Assembly (NCBI RefSeq): GCF_900100315.1
Contig: NZ_FNFF01000001.1
Location: 992,001 to 1,056,000 of the forward strand
Direction of reading: 5' to 3'
Source of the DNA: Streptomyces indicus
GTDB taxonomy: Bacteria; Actinomycetota; Actinomycetes; Streptomycetales; Streptomycetaceae
Length of the DNA: 64,000 nucleotides
The notes beneath the pieces are model-generated. The model saw only the letters and a program-made list of their open reading frames with translations. It made no database searches and had not been told where the DNA came from. Each line of letters opens with the position of its first letter. The first letter of the stretch is position 1. Below are positions 1 through 7,953 of this stretch, one piece after another. A program made the translations under genes and the position numbers.

Positions 1-696
1 GTCCAGGCTGTCGGCGTCGAAGTGCACCCAGAACCCTTCGAGTTCGCGGATCTCCAGGGACTGCCGCACAGCGCCCGCGATCTGAGCGGCGCCCCACTCG
101 CGGATCTCGCCGACGCTCGCGTGCGGAATCTTCAGCTCGCGCAGCTCCGGCCGCTGTGGGTCGTCGTCGCGGATGCCGAAGAGCCGGACGTCCTCGTCCT
201 TGAGGTAGGGCTTCAGGCCTTCCAGGTCGGTCAGGTCCTCCTGCCCGCGTCCGGTCGCGAGGGCCAGCTCCTCGCCGCCGGCCGCACCGACCCGGTCCGA
301 GTTGCCCGGGTGGCGGAAGTCGGTGGAGCCGTCGATCGCGGCGAGCCCGTAGCGTCCGATACGGCGCATCGCGAGCGAGGCCCCGAGCTGGATGGAGCAG
401 TCACCGCCGAGCACCACGGGGAAGTCGCCGGCGCGCAGGTGGTGCTCGATGCGGTCGGCGAGCTTGACGGTGTACGCGGCGATGGCGGCGGCGTTGAACA
501 CCCCGTCGCCCTCCTGCCAGTCGCCCCGGTCGTAGCGCGGCGGCACGACCACGCCGCCCTCCAGAGCACCGAGCCGCTGCACGATGCGCTGCTCGCGCAG
601 GGCGCCGGCCAGCTTGTAGACACCGGGCACGGTGCCGGGGGCCGGCGGGCGCAGGCCCAGGTTGGAGGGTGCGTCGAGGACCACGATGCGTCGCAT
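1..696 (-). CDS. Arginase/agmatinase-fold protein, C-terminus outside window
   Basis: Ureohydrolase-fold protein; the first 232 residues are visible and the C-terminus runs off base 1. GGDCS (residues 97-101), DGSTD (122-126) and HFDADSLD at the window edge sit where ureohydrolases carry GGDHS, DAHxD and DxDxxD. Two usual manganese-binding histidines are thus Cys and Ser, so metal binding and classical arginine/agmatine hydrolysis are uncertain. The ATG at 696 was chosen because GAGGA lies about 8 nt upstream; an in-frame ATG at 705 is the alternative. The gene is divergent from the DUF6204 gene. The fold assignment is fairly secure; the substrate is unknown. Confidence 0.8.
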   Translation of the reverse strand, partial: MRRIVVLDAPSNLGLRPPAPGTVPGVYKLAGALREQRIVQRLGALEGGVVVPPRYDRGDWQEGDGVFNAAAIAAYTVKLADRIEHHLRAGDFPVVLGGDCSIQLGASLAMRRIGRYGLAAIDGSTDFRHPGNSDRVGAAGGEELALATGRGQEDLTDLEGLKPYLKDEDVRLFGIRDDDPQRPELRELKIPHASVGEIREWGAAQIAGAVRQSLEIRELEGFWVHFDADSLD

Positions 697-730
697 GGGG
701 CCCATCCTCGACGACGTAGGGTTGATCGCT

Positions 731-838
731 CAACGGGTATACGGGCTGGGGCCGCGCGACAGGCATACGGGCTCCGGCCCGCCACAGGCATACGGGGTTC
801 GGCCCCCGTGACAGAGAGACGGGGCCCGGGCCCCGCGA
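731..838. repeat. Degenerate ~26-bp tandem repeat, about 4 copies
   Basis: Spacer between the divergent arginase-like and DUF6204 genes. The core ACAGGCATACGG occurs at 759 and 784, a degenerate form ACAGAGAGACGG at 811, and a related ACGGGTATACGGG near 732, giving a period of 25-27 bp. Each core is followed by a GC-rich stretch ending in GGCCC. No promoter is obvious within it. Confidence 0.6.
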
Positions 839-854
839 CGGGAGCAGAAGCGGC

Positions 855-1190
855 ATGGGCGCAGCACACACGTACCGGGTCATCGTCCGAGGCGCGTTCG
901 AGGGCCTCGCCGACGAGGTGCGCGCCCGGCTGCTCGCGGAGGTCGACGACCACGGGATGACGGCGATGCGGTTCACCGAGGAGGGCTCGCTCGCGTACGA
1001 CCGCACGCTGAAGCACTTCTCGTTCCGCTATGTCGTCGTCTCGGACAGCGACGACGGCGAGGAGATGGCGGGCGCGATCGCCGAGGACCGGGCGGAGGGT
1101 GCGCTGCGGGAGCTCGGGGCCGGGCACGGGACGCTCACGTCGAAGGTGACGGACATGGACACGATGAAGATCAACCGGAAGGGCCGCTGA
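855..1190 (+). CDS. DUF6204 family protein
   Basis: Small soluble protein of 111 residues matching the Streptomyces DUF6204 family from memory: an N-terminal TYRVIVRGAFEGL strand followed by a dimeric-barrel-like alpha/beta pattern, a central FTEEGSLAYD segment and an acidic VSDSDDGEE stretch. No catalytic motif is visible. The function is unknown. It stands alone, with a convergent methyltransferase gene 73 bp downstream. Confidence 0.8.
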   Translation: MGAAHTYRVIVRGAFEGLADEVRARLLAEVDDHGMTAMRFTEEGSLAYDRTLKHFSFRYVVVSDSDDGEEMAGAIAEDRAEGALRELGAGHGTLTSKVTDMDTMKINRKGR

Positions 1191-1262
1191 CGGCTTTCGC
1201 GCGCACCGGAAGGGCGCGCTGACGGCATCCGTGTGCACCGGCCCGGCCGCTTCCGTGCCGGG

Positions 1263-2336
1263 TCAGCCCGCCGCGAACTCCACCACCGCCAGCGCTCCCG
1301 CCGGGTGCACGGCCACCGTCTTGAGGCCCGCCTCCCCTGCCAGCTCGGCGAGTTGGGCCGCGGTGCGCTCCTTGCCCGCGAAGAACACGAGCATGCGCAG
1401 GTCCATCTCCGTACGGACCTGCGCGCCGTCACCGCCGATCTTCTCGATCACGAAGACCCGGCCCGTGCTGCCCGCCGCCTCCGCGCAGCGGCGCAGGATC
1501 GCGAGGGCCGAGGCGTCGTCCCAGTCGTGCAGGATCGACGAGAGCACGTAGCCCCCGTATCCGCTGGGCAGTGCGTCGAAGAAGCTGCCCTCGACCGCGT
1601 CCGCCCGTCCCTTCAGCCGCTCGGCCGTGAAGCGGATCCGCGCGGACTCCGCGGTCCGGTCGCGGTCGAGCACCGTGCCGTGCAGCTCGGGGTGCGCCCG
1701 GAGCAGGGCGGTGAGCAGCGCGCCGTTGCCGCCGCCGACGTCGATGACGCGGCCGAGCGAGCCCCAGTCGTAGGCGGCGGCGATCAGCGGGCCGTCGGTG
1801 CCGATGTCGCGGCTCATGTGGGTGTCGAACCGCTCCTGCCGGTCCGGGGTGGTGGCCAGGTCGTCCCAGAACGAGGCCCCGTACCGGAGCGGAAAGCCCG
1901 GCAGCCCGGTCCGTACGGAGTGCAGCAGCTCGACCAGGGACAGGTCGGCGCGGCCCACCGCCGAGCCCATGTCGAGCCAGGGGTGCAGATCGCCGGCGTG
2001 GTCCGCGTGCAGCGCGGCGCCGAGTCCGGTGAGCGCGTAGCGGCCCTCGGCGTCACGGTCGAGCACCGACTTCCCGGCGAGGTGGGCGAGCATCCGGTCC
2101 AGGGCGTCGGCGTCGGCGCCCACCACGGCGGCGAGTTCGCGGGCGGAGCGCGGTCCGCCGTCGAGGGCTTCCGCGATCCGCAGGGTGGCGGCGGCGCGGA
2201 TCGCCATCGGCGTGGCCAGATCGGCCAGTTCGGCGAGGCGGTGGAGCGCGGGGCGCTCGCGCTCGGGGGCGGTGGCGGGCGGGCCGGTGCCGTCCGAAGA
2301 ACCCTCGGTTCCGCCGCCCGGAATGTCCGCAGTCAT
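1263..2336 (-). CDS. SAM-dependent O-methyltransferase (hydroxyneurosporene/acetylserotonin type)
   Basis: A 357-residue class I O-methyltransferase of the dimeric plant-type/antibiotic family (relatives methylate polyketide or aromatic hydroxyls). Residues about 28-110 form the winged-helix dimerisation domain (LHRLAELADLATPMAIRAA). The SAM-binding motif DVGGGNG is at 199-205 and HDWDD at 270-274 supplies the general-base histidine expected in the family. The start was placed at ATG 2336 because the Gly/Ser-rich leader precedes the conserved domain; the frame is open further upstream without a better RBS. No biosynthetic genes surround it, so the substrate cannot be inferred. Confidence 0.85.
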   Translation of the reverse strand: MTADIPGGGTEGSSDGTGPPATAPERERPALHRLAELADLATPMAIRAAATLRIAEALDGGPRSARELAAVVGADADALDRMLAHLAGKSVLDRDAEGRYALTGLGAALHADHAGDLHPWLDMGSAVGRADLSLVELLHSVRTGLPGFPLRYGASFWDDLATTPDRQERFDTHMSRDIGTDGPLIAAAYDWGSLGRVIDVGGGNGALLTALLRAHPELHGTVLDRDRTAESARIRFTAERLKGRADAVEGSFFDALPSGYGGYVLSSILHDWDDASALAILRRCAEAAGSTGRVFVIEKIGGDGAQVRTEMDLRMLVFFAGKERTAAQLAELAGEAGLKTVAVHPAGALAVVEFAAG

Positions 2337-2397
2337 GGCGCGTCCTCTCCCCAGCTCCCCCGGGCCCTTCCTCCGGCGGCGGACGCGGTGGCGTCGC

Positions 2398-2943
2398 CTA
2401 CCGGACCATGTCCTTCGTGAGGGCCCACCGCTCATGGTCGCGCCAGGCCCCGTCGATGTACAAGAAGCCCGGCGAGAACCCCTCCAGACGGAACCCGCAG
2501 CGGCGGGCCAGCGCGATGGACGCGGCGTTGAGCGGCTGGACGTTGATCTCCAGTCGGTGCAGGTCGAGCGGGGGTGCGAAGGCGTACGCGATGACGAGCC
2601 GCAGCCCCTCGGTCATCAGTCCCTGCCCGGCCGCGTGCGCGAAGGCCCCGTATCCCAACGCGCCGTTGCGGAAGGCGCCTTGGACGATGTTGTTGATGTT
2701 GATGTAGCCGGCGATCCGTCCGCTGTCGTTCTCGCAGACGAGGAACCCGGCGCGTGCGGGGTCCTCGATCAGCCGCTGCGCGTACACCGTGAACTGCTCG
2801 TCGGTGAGGGGCGGGGCGAGCCAGGGGTGGTGGAGTGCGCGGCTGGCGCGGGCGAACGTGGTGAAGGCCTCGCCGTCGGCGTACGTCAGGGGACGTATGC
2901 CGACGCGAGGCCCGGTGGCGAGCGGGGTGGTCCGGGCGTCCAT
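2398..2943 (-). CDS. GNAT family N-acetyltransferase (RimJ/RimL-like)
   Basis: A 181-residue GCN5-related acetyltransferase of the RimJ/RimL type (Acetyltransf_3). The strand IAGYININNIVQGAF is followed by an acetyl-CoA-binding segment (HAAGQGLMTEGLRLV, around residues 105-120). The typical RLEINVQPLNAASIALARR helix comes next, then RCGFRLEGFSPGFLYIDG. Such enzymes acetylate protein N-termini or small amines; the substrate is not predictable here. It lies upstream of and co-oriented with the O-methyltransferase, 61 bp away, so co-transcription is possible. Confidence 0.88.
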   Translation of the reverse strand: MDARTTPLATGPRVGIRPLTYADGEAFTTFARASRALHHPWLAPPLTDEQFTVYAQRLIEDPARAGFLVCENDSGRIAGYININNIVQGAFRNGALGYGAFAHAAGQGLMTEGLRLVIAYAFAPPLDLHRLEINVQPLNAASIALARRCGFRLEGFSPGFLYIDGAWRDHERWALTKDMVR

Positions 2944-3003
2944 GCGGGCACCCTAGGACTTCGACGGCCCGGTCACTCGCCGGGGCGGGGCCGTCCATCC
3001 GCA

Positions 3004-3090
3004 CGCGTGCTGCTTCTTGGCGGCCCGCCCGCTATTTCTGGGCGGCCCCCCGCTACTTCTTGGCGGCCAGCCCGCTATTTCTTGGCGGCC
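3004..3090. repeat. 21-22-bp tandem repeat x4 running across a stop codon
   Basis: Four adjacent units (3004-3025, 3026-3047, 3048-3068, 3069-3090), each ending in GGCGGCC and three of them carrying GCTAYTTCT. On the minus strand unit 4 contains the last codons and TAG stop of the secreted protein gene (Ala-Ala-Lys-Lys-stop). The following units repeat the same codons and stop downstream, so the end of the gene has been tandemly copied. Confidence 0.85.
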
Positions 3091-3401
3091 GGCTTGGGGC
3101 AGGTCTCCGTCTTCTTCACGACGCCGATCCGCAGCGCCTGGCCCTCGAGCTCCACGCCGGGAGCAGGGCTCTGCGTGCAGACCTTCCAGTTCAGCGGCCA
3201 CAGGATGTTGCGCTTGAATCCGCTGACGTCGTGCAGGTCGACGCGGGTGCGGTAGTCCACGGTCTGGAACACGTCCATCAGGGCCTTGCCCCTGAAGTCC
3301 GGCATCGGCGGTCCCGCGGCCGCCGCGGTGGTCACGGTGAGGGCCGTCGCGGCGAGCACGGTGCCGGTGAGCACGCCGGCGCGCTGGATGAGTCGAGTCA
3401 C
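3075..3401 (-). CDS. Small secreted PASTA-like protein
   Basis: A 108-residue exported protein. Residues 1-29 form a Sec signal peptide (basic MTRLIQR, hydrophobic AGVLTGTVLAATALTV, Ala-rich cleavage region). The mature part (PMPDFRGKALMDVF, then SPAPGVELEGQALRIGVV) looks like a single PASTA-type fold: the order 'x-DFxGxxL' then 'SPxPGxxL' is that of PASTA domains, which bind muropeptides or beta-lactams in other proteins. The mature chain has two cysteines (WKVCTQ, TETCPK), possibly a disulfide. The GTG start overlaps the stop of the upstream membrane-protein gene (GTGA), so translation is coupled. The PASTA assignment is an inference. Confidence 0.75.
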   Translation of the reverse strand: MTRLIQRAGVLTGTVLAATALTVTTAAAAGPPMPDFRGKALMDVFQTVDYRTRVDLHDVSGFKRNILWPLNWKVCTQSPAPGVELEGQALRIGVVKKTETCPKPAAKK

Positions 3402-3634
3402 TTCCGTCTCCTGGTGAGGTAGGCCCCGCACAGCGCCCCGATCAGGCCCGTGAGCAGCAGCGCCATCCACAACGGCATGGTCACTTCGGGGATCAGCAGG
3501 CGGATCTTGGTGCTGCGGGTGTTCTCGAAGATGAAGATCAGGCCGAGGATGCCGATCGCGGCAACGGTCAGACGCCCGGGAGTCATCAGCCCCTTGGCCT
3601 TGGCTTTGCCGCTGCTGGAGTTGTTGGAGCTCAT
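3398..3634 (-). CDS. Small two-helix membrane protein (LapA/DUF1049-like)
   Basis: A 78-residue protein with a Ser/Asn/Lys-rich start (MSSNNSSSGKAKAK), one transmembrane helix (LTVAAIGILGLIFIFENT), a short linker (STKIRLLIPEVTMP) and a second helix (LWMALLLTGLIGALCGAYL) ending in the basic TRRRK. This two-helix, NT-x-x-V/I-pattern architecture is that of LapA-domain proteins. ATG 3634 is preceded by GGAAGG. It overlaps the secreted PASTA-like gene by 4 bp, suggesting a membrane/secreted pair made together. The function is unknown. Confidence 0.75.
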   Translation of the reverse strand: MSSNNSSSGKAKAKGLMTPGRLTVAAIGILGLIFIFENTRSTKIRLLIPEVTMPLWMALLLTGLIGALCGAYLTRRRK

Positions 3635-3843
3635 GCGGGACCTTCCGTCCGGGGTAACGCCGTCGCCCCCTGGGGTCAGCATGAACAGCACAAGCCCGGG
3701 GCGCACGCGGCCGGTGCTCCTGCGGGTGGCGCGGTGGGCCTAACGGGTGAGGCCGGTGGCCGGGCGGGCGGGGTGCGGGCTCACTGGGACCACGGCAGGT
3801 GCGCACCGGGCCGGGTGCGCCGCGACGCGGAACGGAGCGGGCC

Positions 3844-4668
3844 ATGACGCAGCGGGCCGACCTCGGCGGGGTGCAGGAGACCTCGCTGATGACGCTGTAC
3901 CTGCGCGCGGTCGACCAGGGCCGGGCGCGGCCCGTCCTCGGCGACCCGCACGCGCGGCGGGCCGTGGAGCGGATCGACTACGACTTCGGGCGGCTGCGCG
4001 CCCTGCGGTGCATCGCCCCGCTGGTGGCGGCGCGGGCCCGGCGCTTCGACACGTGGACGGCGGAGTTCCTGTACGAGTGTCCCGACGCGCTCGTGCTGCA
4101 TCTGGCCTGCGGTCTGGACAGCCGACCGCTGCGGGTGGAGCGGCCGGAGACGGCGCTGTGGATCGACGTGGACCAGCCCGAGGTGATCGCACTGCGCGAG
4201 CGGCTCTACGGGCCCGTCGAGGGCGTACGCACCCTGAGCGCTTCGGTCACGGACGCGGGGTGGTGGGCGGAAGTGCCGCGCGACCGGCCGACCATGGTGG
4301 TGGCCGAGGGCCTGCTGATGTATCTGCCGCCGGACGAGGTGAGCCGCCTGGTGAACCGCGTCGTGGAGCACATCCCGTCGGGCCGCCTGGTCTTCGACGC
4401 CGTGGCGCCCTGGGTGCGGTCGCTCTCCGGCCTGCATCCGCTGCTCCGTCGCGCCCACAGCCCCTTCCGCTGGTCCCTGGCCTCACCCGCCGTCTTCGCC
4501 CGCGCCCACCCGCCGCTGCGCCTGCTCAGCGACCTGAGCGCCCTGGACGACCTCGCCCGCCACCGCTCGTCGTCCCCCTCCCGCACCCTGCTGCGAGGCC
4601 TCGCCCGGACCCCGGGCCTCGGCGACGGGCTGCGGTTCCTGCGGTTCGGGATCACGCCGGGCGGGTGA
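3844..4668 (+). CDS. Class I SAM-dependent methyltransferase, LCM/PPM1 family
   Basis: A 274-residue methyltransferase of the leucine-carboxyl-methyltransferase-like family (Pfam LCM), common in actinobacteria with O-methyltransferase roles in secondary metabolism. Family marks include the N-terminal VQETSLMTLYLRAVD, HLACGLDSRPLRVE as the SAM site near residues 92-105, WIDVDQPEVIALRERL, and the post-motif VVAEGLLMYL with the acidic/GLLMYL signature. ATG 3844 was selected for the GGAGC upstream and the conserved N-terminus. No neighbour indicates a substrate. Confidence 0.85.
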   Translation: MTQRADLGGVQETSLMTLYLRAVDQGRARPVLGDPHARRAVERIDYDFGRLRALRCIAPLVAARARRFDTWTAEFLYECPDALVLHLACGLDSRPLRVERPETALWIDVDQPEVIALRERLYGPVEGVRTLSASVTDAGWWAEVPRDRPTMVVAEGLLMYLPPDEVSRLVNRVVEHIPSGRLVFDAVAPWVRSLSGLHPLLRRAHSPFRWSLASPAVFARAHPPLRLLSDLSALDDLARHRSSSPSRTLLRGLARTPGLGDGLRFLRFGITPGG

Positions 4669-4947
4669 GGGCGGGGCGGGGTGCGGGTGCGGGCCGCTGC
4701 GGGCGGGGCGGGAGGAGCGGCGTGCGGGTGCGGTCCGCTGCGGGCGGATGGCGTCGGGTCGGCCTGCGCCGTACGGGTGCGTCACAGGGGGCTCCCGGAC
4801 GGTGCGGGACCAGTTCGGGCAGGTGCGGAGGGGCCCATGCGGCAGCGCACCACACCCCGGTCGGCGGGGGCTCACGTGACAGCGTGCCGCACCCCGGACC
4901 AGCGAGGCTCACCGGCCGAACATGCTGCACCCCGCCCCCGGCCCGGC
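4669..4947. other. Convergent intergenic spacer with direct repeats
   Basis: A GC-rich spacer between two convergent genes. A 26-bp direct repeat (4681-4706 and 4722-4747, one mismatch) is followed by degenerate copies of a ~45-bp unit containing CACCCCG...GGCTCAC between about 4845 and 4955. No credible coding region or promoter was seen; it probably acts only as a terminal spacer. Confidence 0.5.
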
Positions 4948-5928
4948 TCACCTCAACGCCGGCACCTCAAGGCGCAGTTCACCCGCCTCCGCGTCCAGCA
5001 CGGCGGGGACGCCGAGTGGGATCGTCAGGGCGCCGTCGCAGTGGCCGAAGCCGGCGTCCTCCAGGACCGGGATGCCCAGGGGGCCGAGGCGGTCGGTGAA
5101 CACCGCGCGGATCTGCTCGTACGGGCCGCACTCCTCCCACGAGCCGAGCAGGACGCCGGCCACCCCGTCCAGCCAGCCGCTGCGCAGGAGTTGGGTGAGG
5201 AGGCGGTCGATGCGGTAGTCCTCCTCGTCGATGTCCTCGATGCACAGCAGCCCGCCCCGCGCCGACGTCCTGGCGTGCGGGGTGCCGAGGTCCGCGGCGA
5301 GCAGCGCCAGGCAGCCGCCGAGGGTCACTCCCCGGGCGCGTCCCGGCACCAGCGCGCGGCCTCCCCTGAGGGTCTGCACCGTCTCCGGGGCGAACAGCGT
5401 GGCCTTCAGATGCTCCTGCGCCCGCGCGTTCTTCAGGAAGTCGGCGGTCGCGGTCATGGGCCCGTGCAGCGTGACCAGACCGAGCCGCGTCGCGAACGCC
5501 TCGTGCAGGGCGGTGATGTCGCTGTACCCCACGAACACCTTCGGCCCGGCGGCCCGCATCGCGTCCCAGTCGAGCAGGTCGACCATGCGCTGGACGCCGT
5601 AGCCGCCGCGCGCACAGAGCACGGCGGACACCGAGGGGTCGCACCAGGCCGCCTGGAGGTCGGCGGCCCGGTCCCGGTCGTCACCGCCCAGGTAGCCCAA
5701 CGTCGGGTGCCCGTCGAGGACATGGGGCGCCACGACGGGGTCGAGGTCCCAGCCGCGCAGAATGTCGAGCCCGGCCTGGAGCCGGTCCTCGGGCACGGGC
5801 CCCGAGGGCGCGACCACGGCCACGCGGGCTCCCGGTGCCAGGCGCTGCGGCCGGGTGAGGGGCGCGAGGCCCCGGGTCGGTGCGGGATCGTCCCAGCCGC
5901 CGTCGATGGTCTCCCCCTCGCGTCTCAC
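4948..5928 (-). CDS. S66 LD-carboxypeptidase (LdcA/MccF family)
   Basis: A 326-residue S66 serine peptidase. LdcA members cleave the terminal D-Ala from muropeptide tetrapeptides during peptidoglycan recycling, and MccF members cleave acyl-sulfamoyl-type amides. Visible marks: RVAVVAPSGPVP near residue 35, CARGGYG at 105-111, VGYSDIT with the nucleophile Ser at 136, CIEDIDEEDYRIDR with the catalytic Glu, and FGHCDGALTIPLG with the catalytic His. GTG 5928 overlaps the stop of the S9 peptidase (GTGA), marking it as last gene of the four-gene peptidase operon. No signal peptide, so it is cytoplasmic. Confidence 0.88.
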   Translation of the reverse strand: MRREGETIDGGWDDPAPTRGLAPLTRPQRLAPGARVAVVAPSGPVPEDRLQAGLDILRGWDLDPVVAPHVLDGHPTLGYLGGDDRDRAADLQAAWCDPSVSAVLCARGGYGVQRMVDLLDWDAMRAAGPKVFVGYSDITALHEAFATRLGLVTLHGPMTATADFLKNARAQEHLKATLFAPETVQTLRGGRALVPGRARGVTLGGCLALLAADLGTPHARTSARGGLLCIEDIDEEDYRIDRLLTQLLRSGWLDGVAGVLLGSWEECGPYEQIRAVFTDRLGPLGIPVLEDAGFGHCDGALTIPLGVPAVLDAEAGELRLEVPALR

Positions 5929-7949
5929 TTGCTCAGCTCCAGCGTCGCGATGCCGGGCGGGTGGAGCCCGAACACCTGGGCGTACAGGGACAGTTCGGCC
6001 TCCAGGGCCCGGATCATGGTGTCCGCGCGGCGGAAGCCGTGCCCCTCGCCCTCGAAGGCGATGTAGGCGTGCGGGATCTGCCGGCCCTGCATGCGCGCCA
6101 GGAACCGCTCCGCCTGGCTCGGCGGGCAGATCACGTCGTCGAGCCCTTGCAGCAGGAGGAAGGGCGCGGTGATGTGCTCGGCCTGGGCCGCGGGCGACCG
6201 CTCCACGTAGCGTCCCCGGACCTCGGCGATCGGTCCGACGAGCGACTCGAGGTAGTGCGATTCGAAGTCGTGGGTCTCGCCGTTCGCCCAGCTCACGAGG
6301 TCGAGCACCGGGTAGATGATGGTCCCGCAGGCATAGACGTCGGTGGTCGCGAGGGACGCGGCCGTCGTCCAGCCGCCCGCGCTGCCGCCGCGCACGGCGA
6401 GCCGCGCCGGATCGGCGGTGCCCTCCTCGGCGAGGGCCCGCGCCACCGCCGCGCAGTCCTCGACGTCCACCACGCCCCACTGCTCCCGCAGCCGCTCACG
6501 GTAGGCACGGCCGTACCCCGTCGAGCCGCCGTAGTTGACCTCGGCGACGCCGATGCCCCGGGAGGTGAAGTAGGCGATCGACAGGTCGAGTACGAGCGGT
6601 GCGTGTCCGGTCGGGCCGCCGTGCGCCCAGATCACATAGGGCGGCAGGGTGTCGTCGGGGCCGCGGCGCGCCGGATGGTGCGGCGGGTAGATGTGGGCGT
6701 GGATCTCCCGGCCCTGCGGTCCGCTGAACGTGCGGATCTGCGGCTCGGGGTAGTACACGGGGTCGACCGGGTCGTCGTGCGCGGCGCCGATGACCCGGGC
6801 GCGGCCCGTGCGGGTGTCGAGTTCGACCACCTCGACGGCGCTGCGCGGGCTGGCGGCCGCGCCCACGACGCGGCTGCCGTGCGCGGCGAGCGTGGAGGTC
6901 CACTCGGTCCAGGGTCCCGCCACGTCGACGACGTCGCCGGTCTCGGGGTCGAGTATGCCCAGCGCGGTCACGCCCGCGCCGTGCAGCACCGCCACCGTCC
7001 CGTTCTCCAGCGGGGCGAACCACCGCAGCCCGATCTTCCAGAGCGGCCCGGCGAATTCCTCCTCCCGGGGGCAGAGCGCCACCGCGGCGCCCGCGCCGGT
7101 CGGGGGCGGGTTTCCGTCGCTCCCGGCCGTGACCTCGCAGCGGTACAGGTTCCACCAGCCGCTGCGGTCCGAGGCGAACAACAGCGTGCCGTCGTGGGCC
7201 CATTCGGCCTGCGGCACGGACTCCCGCGGCCCGCCCGCCACCACGCGGGGGCGGGTGAAGGCGCCCTCGGCCGTCACCTCGGCGACCAGCAGCTCCGTCC
7301 CGTCCCAGGGCATCCGCGGATGGTCCCAGCCGATCCAGGCGGCCAGGCCGCCGTCCGGCGACACCCGCGGTGAGGTCACGAACTTGTGCTGCTCGTCCGC
7401 CAGTTCGCGTACGGCCGTGCGGTCCGCGGCGGCCGAGCCGTCGAGCGGCACGGCGGCCGGCACGCGCCGCACATCCTCGGGCCCCTCGCCGGTGAACTCC
7501 TCCAGGACGCACCACACTTCACCGCGGTCGAGGTGGATCCGCGGATCGGCCCAGCGCAGCCCGCCGCCCACCGGGGACACCGGTGTCAGGGGTACGGGCT
7601 CGGCTCCGGGCACGTCCGGCTCGTACGCGTAGAGGCGCTGGTCGGCGAACTCGCAGAACACCACGAGCGGTCCGGCCTCGCGCACGACCGCGGCCCACGG
7701 GTGTCCCCCGTATTCGATGACGCGGCTGCGCACATTCCACGGCACCGCGAGCACCGACTCCTCGCGGCCGTCGGCGCGCCGGCGCACCAGGGCGCGGCGG
7801 CCCGCCTCGGCCGGGCGCGGCTCGGTCCACCACACCTCGTCGCCCACGAAGCCGACCCATTCGGGCTTGCCGTCGTGCGAGGCGGCGAGTGCGGCGTCGA
7901 TGGGCGAGGGCCAGTCGCCGTACGGCTCGGTGCGCACCATGTCCCCCAT
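5925..7949 (-). CDS. S9 family prolyl-oligopeptidase/acylaminoacyl-peptidase
   Basis: A 674-residue S9 peptidase: an N-terminal beta-propeller region (residues about 10-400, with repeated Trp/Asp-rich blades such as FASDRSGWWNLYR) and a C-terminal alpha/beta-hydrolase domain. The catalytic Ser is in RGGSAGGW, the Asp in QGLDDVICP and the His in EGEGHGF. VNYGGSTGYGRAYRE is the typical S9C segment. It likely hydrolyses short peptides in the cytosol, as no signal is seen. Start ATG 7949 or the in-frame ATG 7940. It lies 4 bp after the M20 gene and overlaps the S66 gene by 4 bp. Confidence 0.9.
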   Translation of the reverse strand: MGDMVRTEPYGDWPSPIDAALAASHDGKPEWVGFVGDEVWWTEPRPAEAGRRALVRRRADGREESVLAVPWNVRSRVIEYGGHPWAAVVREAGPLVVFCEFADQRLYAYEPDVPGAEPVPLTPVSPVGGGLRWADPRIHLDRGEVWCVLEEFTGEGPEDVRRVPAAVPLDGSAAADRTAVRELADEQHKFVTSPRVSPDGGLAAWIGWDHPRMPWDGTELLVAEVTAEGAFTRPRVVAGGPRESVPQAEWAHDGTLLFASDRSGWWNLYRCEVTAGSDGNPPPTGAGAAVALCPREEEFAGPLWKIGLRWFAPLENGTVAVLHGAGVTALGILDPETGDVVDVAGPWTEWTSTLAAHGSRVVGAAASPRSAVEVVELDTRTGRARVIGAAHDDPVDPVYYPEPQIRTFSGPQGREIHAHIYPPHHPARRGPDDTLPPYVIWAHGGPTGHAPLVLDLSIAYFTSRGIGVAEVNYGGSTGYGRAYRERLREQWGVVDVEDCAAVARALAEEGTADPARLAVRGGSAGGWTTAASLATTDVYACGTIIYPVLDLVSWANGETHDFESHYLESLVGPIAEVRGRYVERSPAAQAEHITAPFLLLQGLDDVICPPSQAERFLARMQGRQIPHAYIAFEGEGHGFRRADTMIRALEAELSLYAQVFGLHPPGIATLELSK

Positions 7950-7953
7950 TCCG

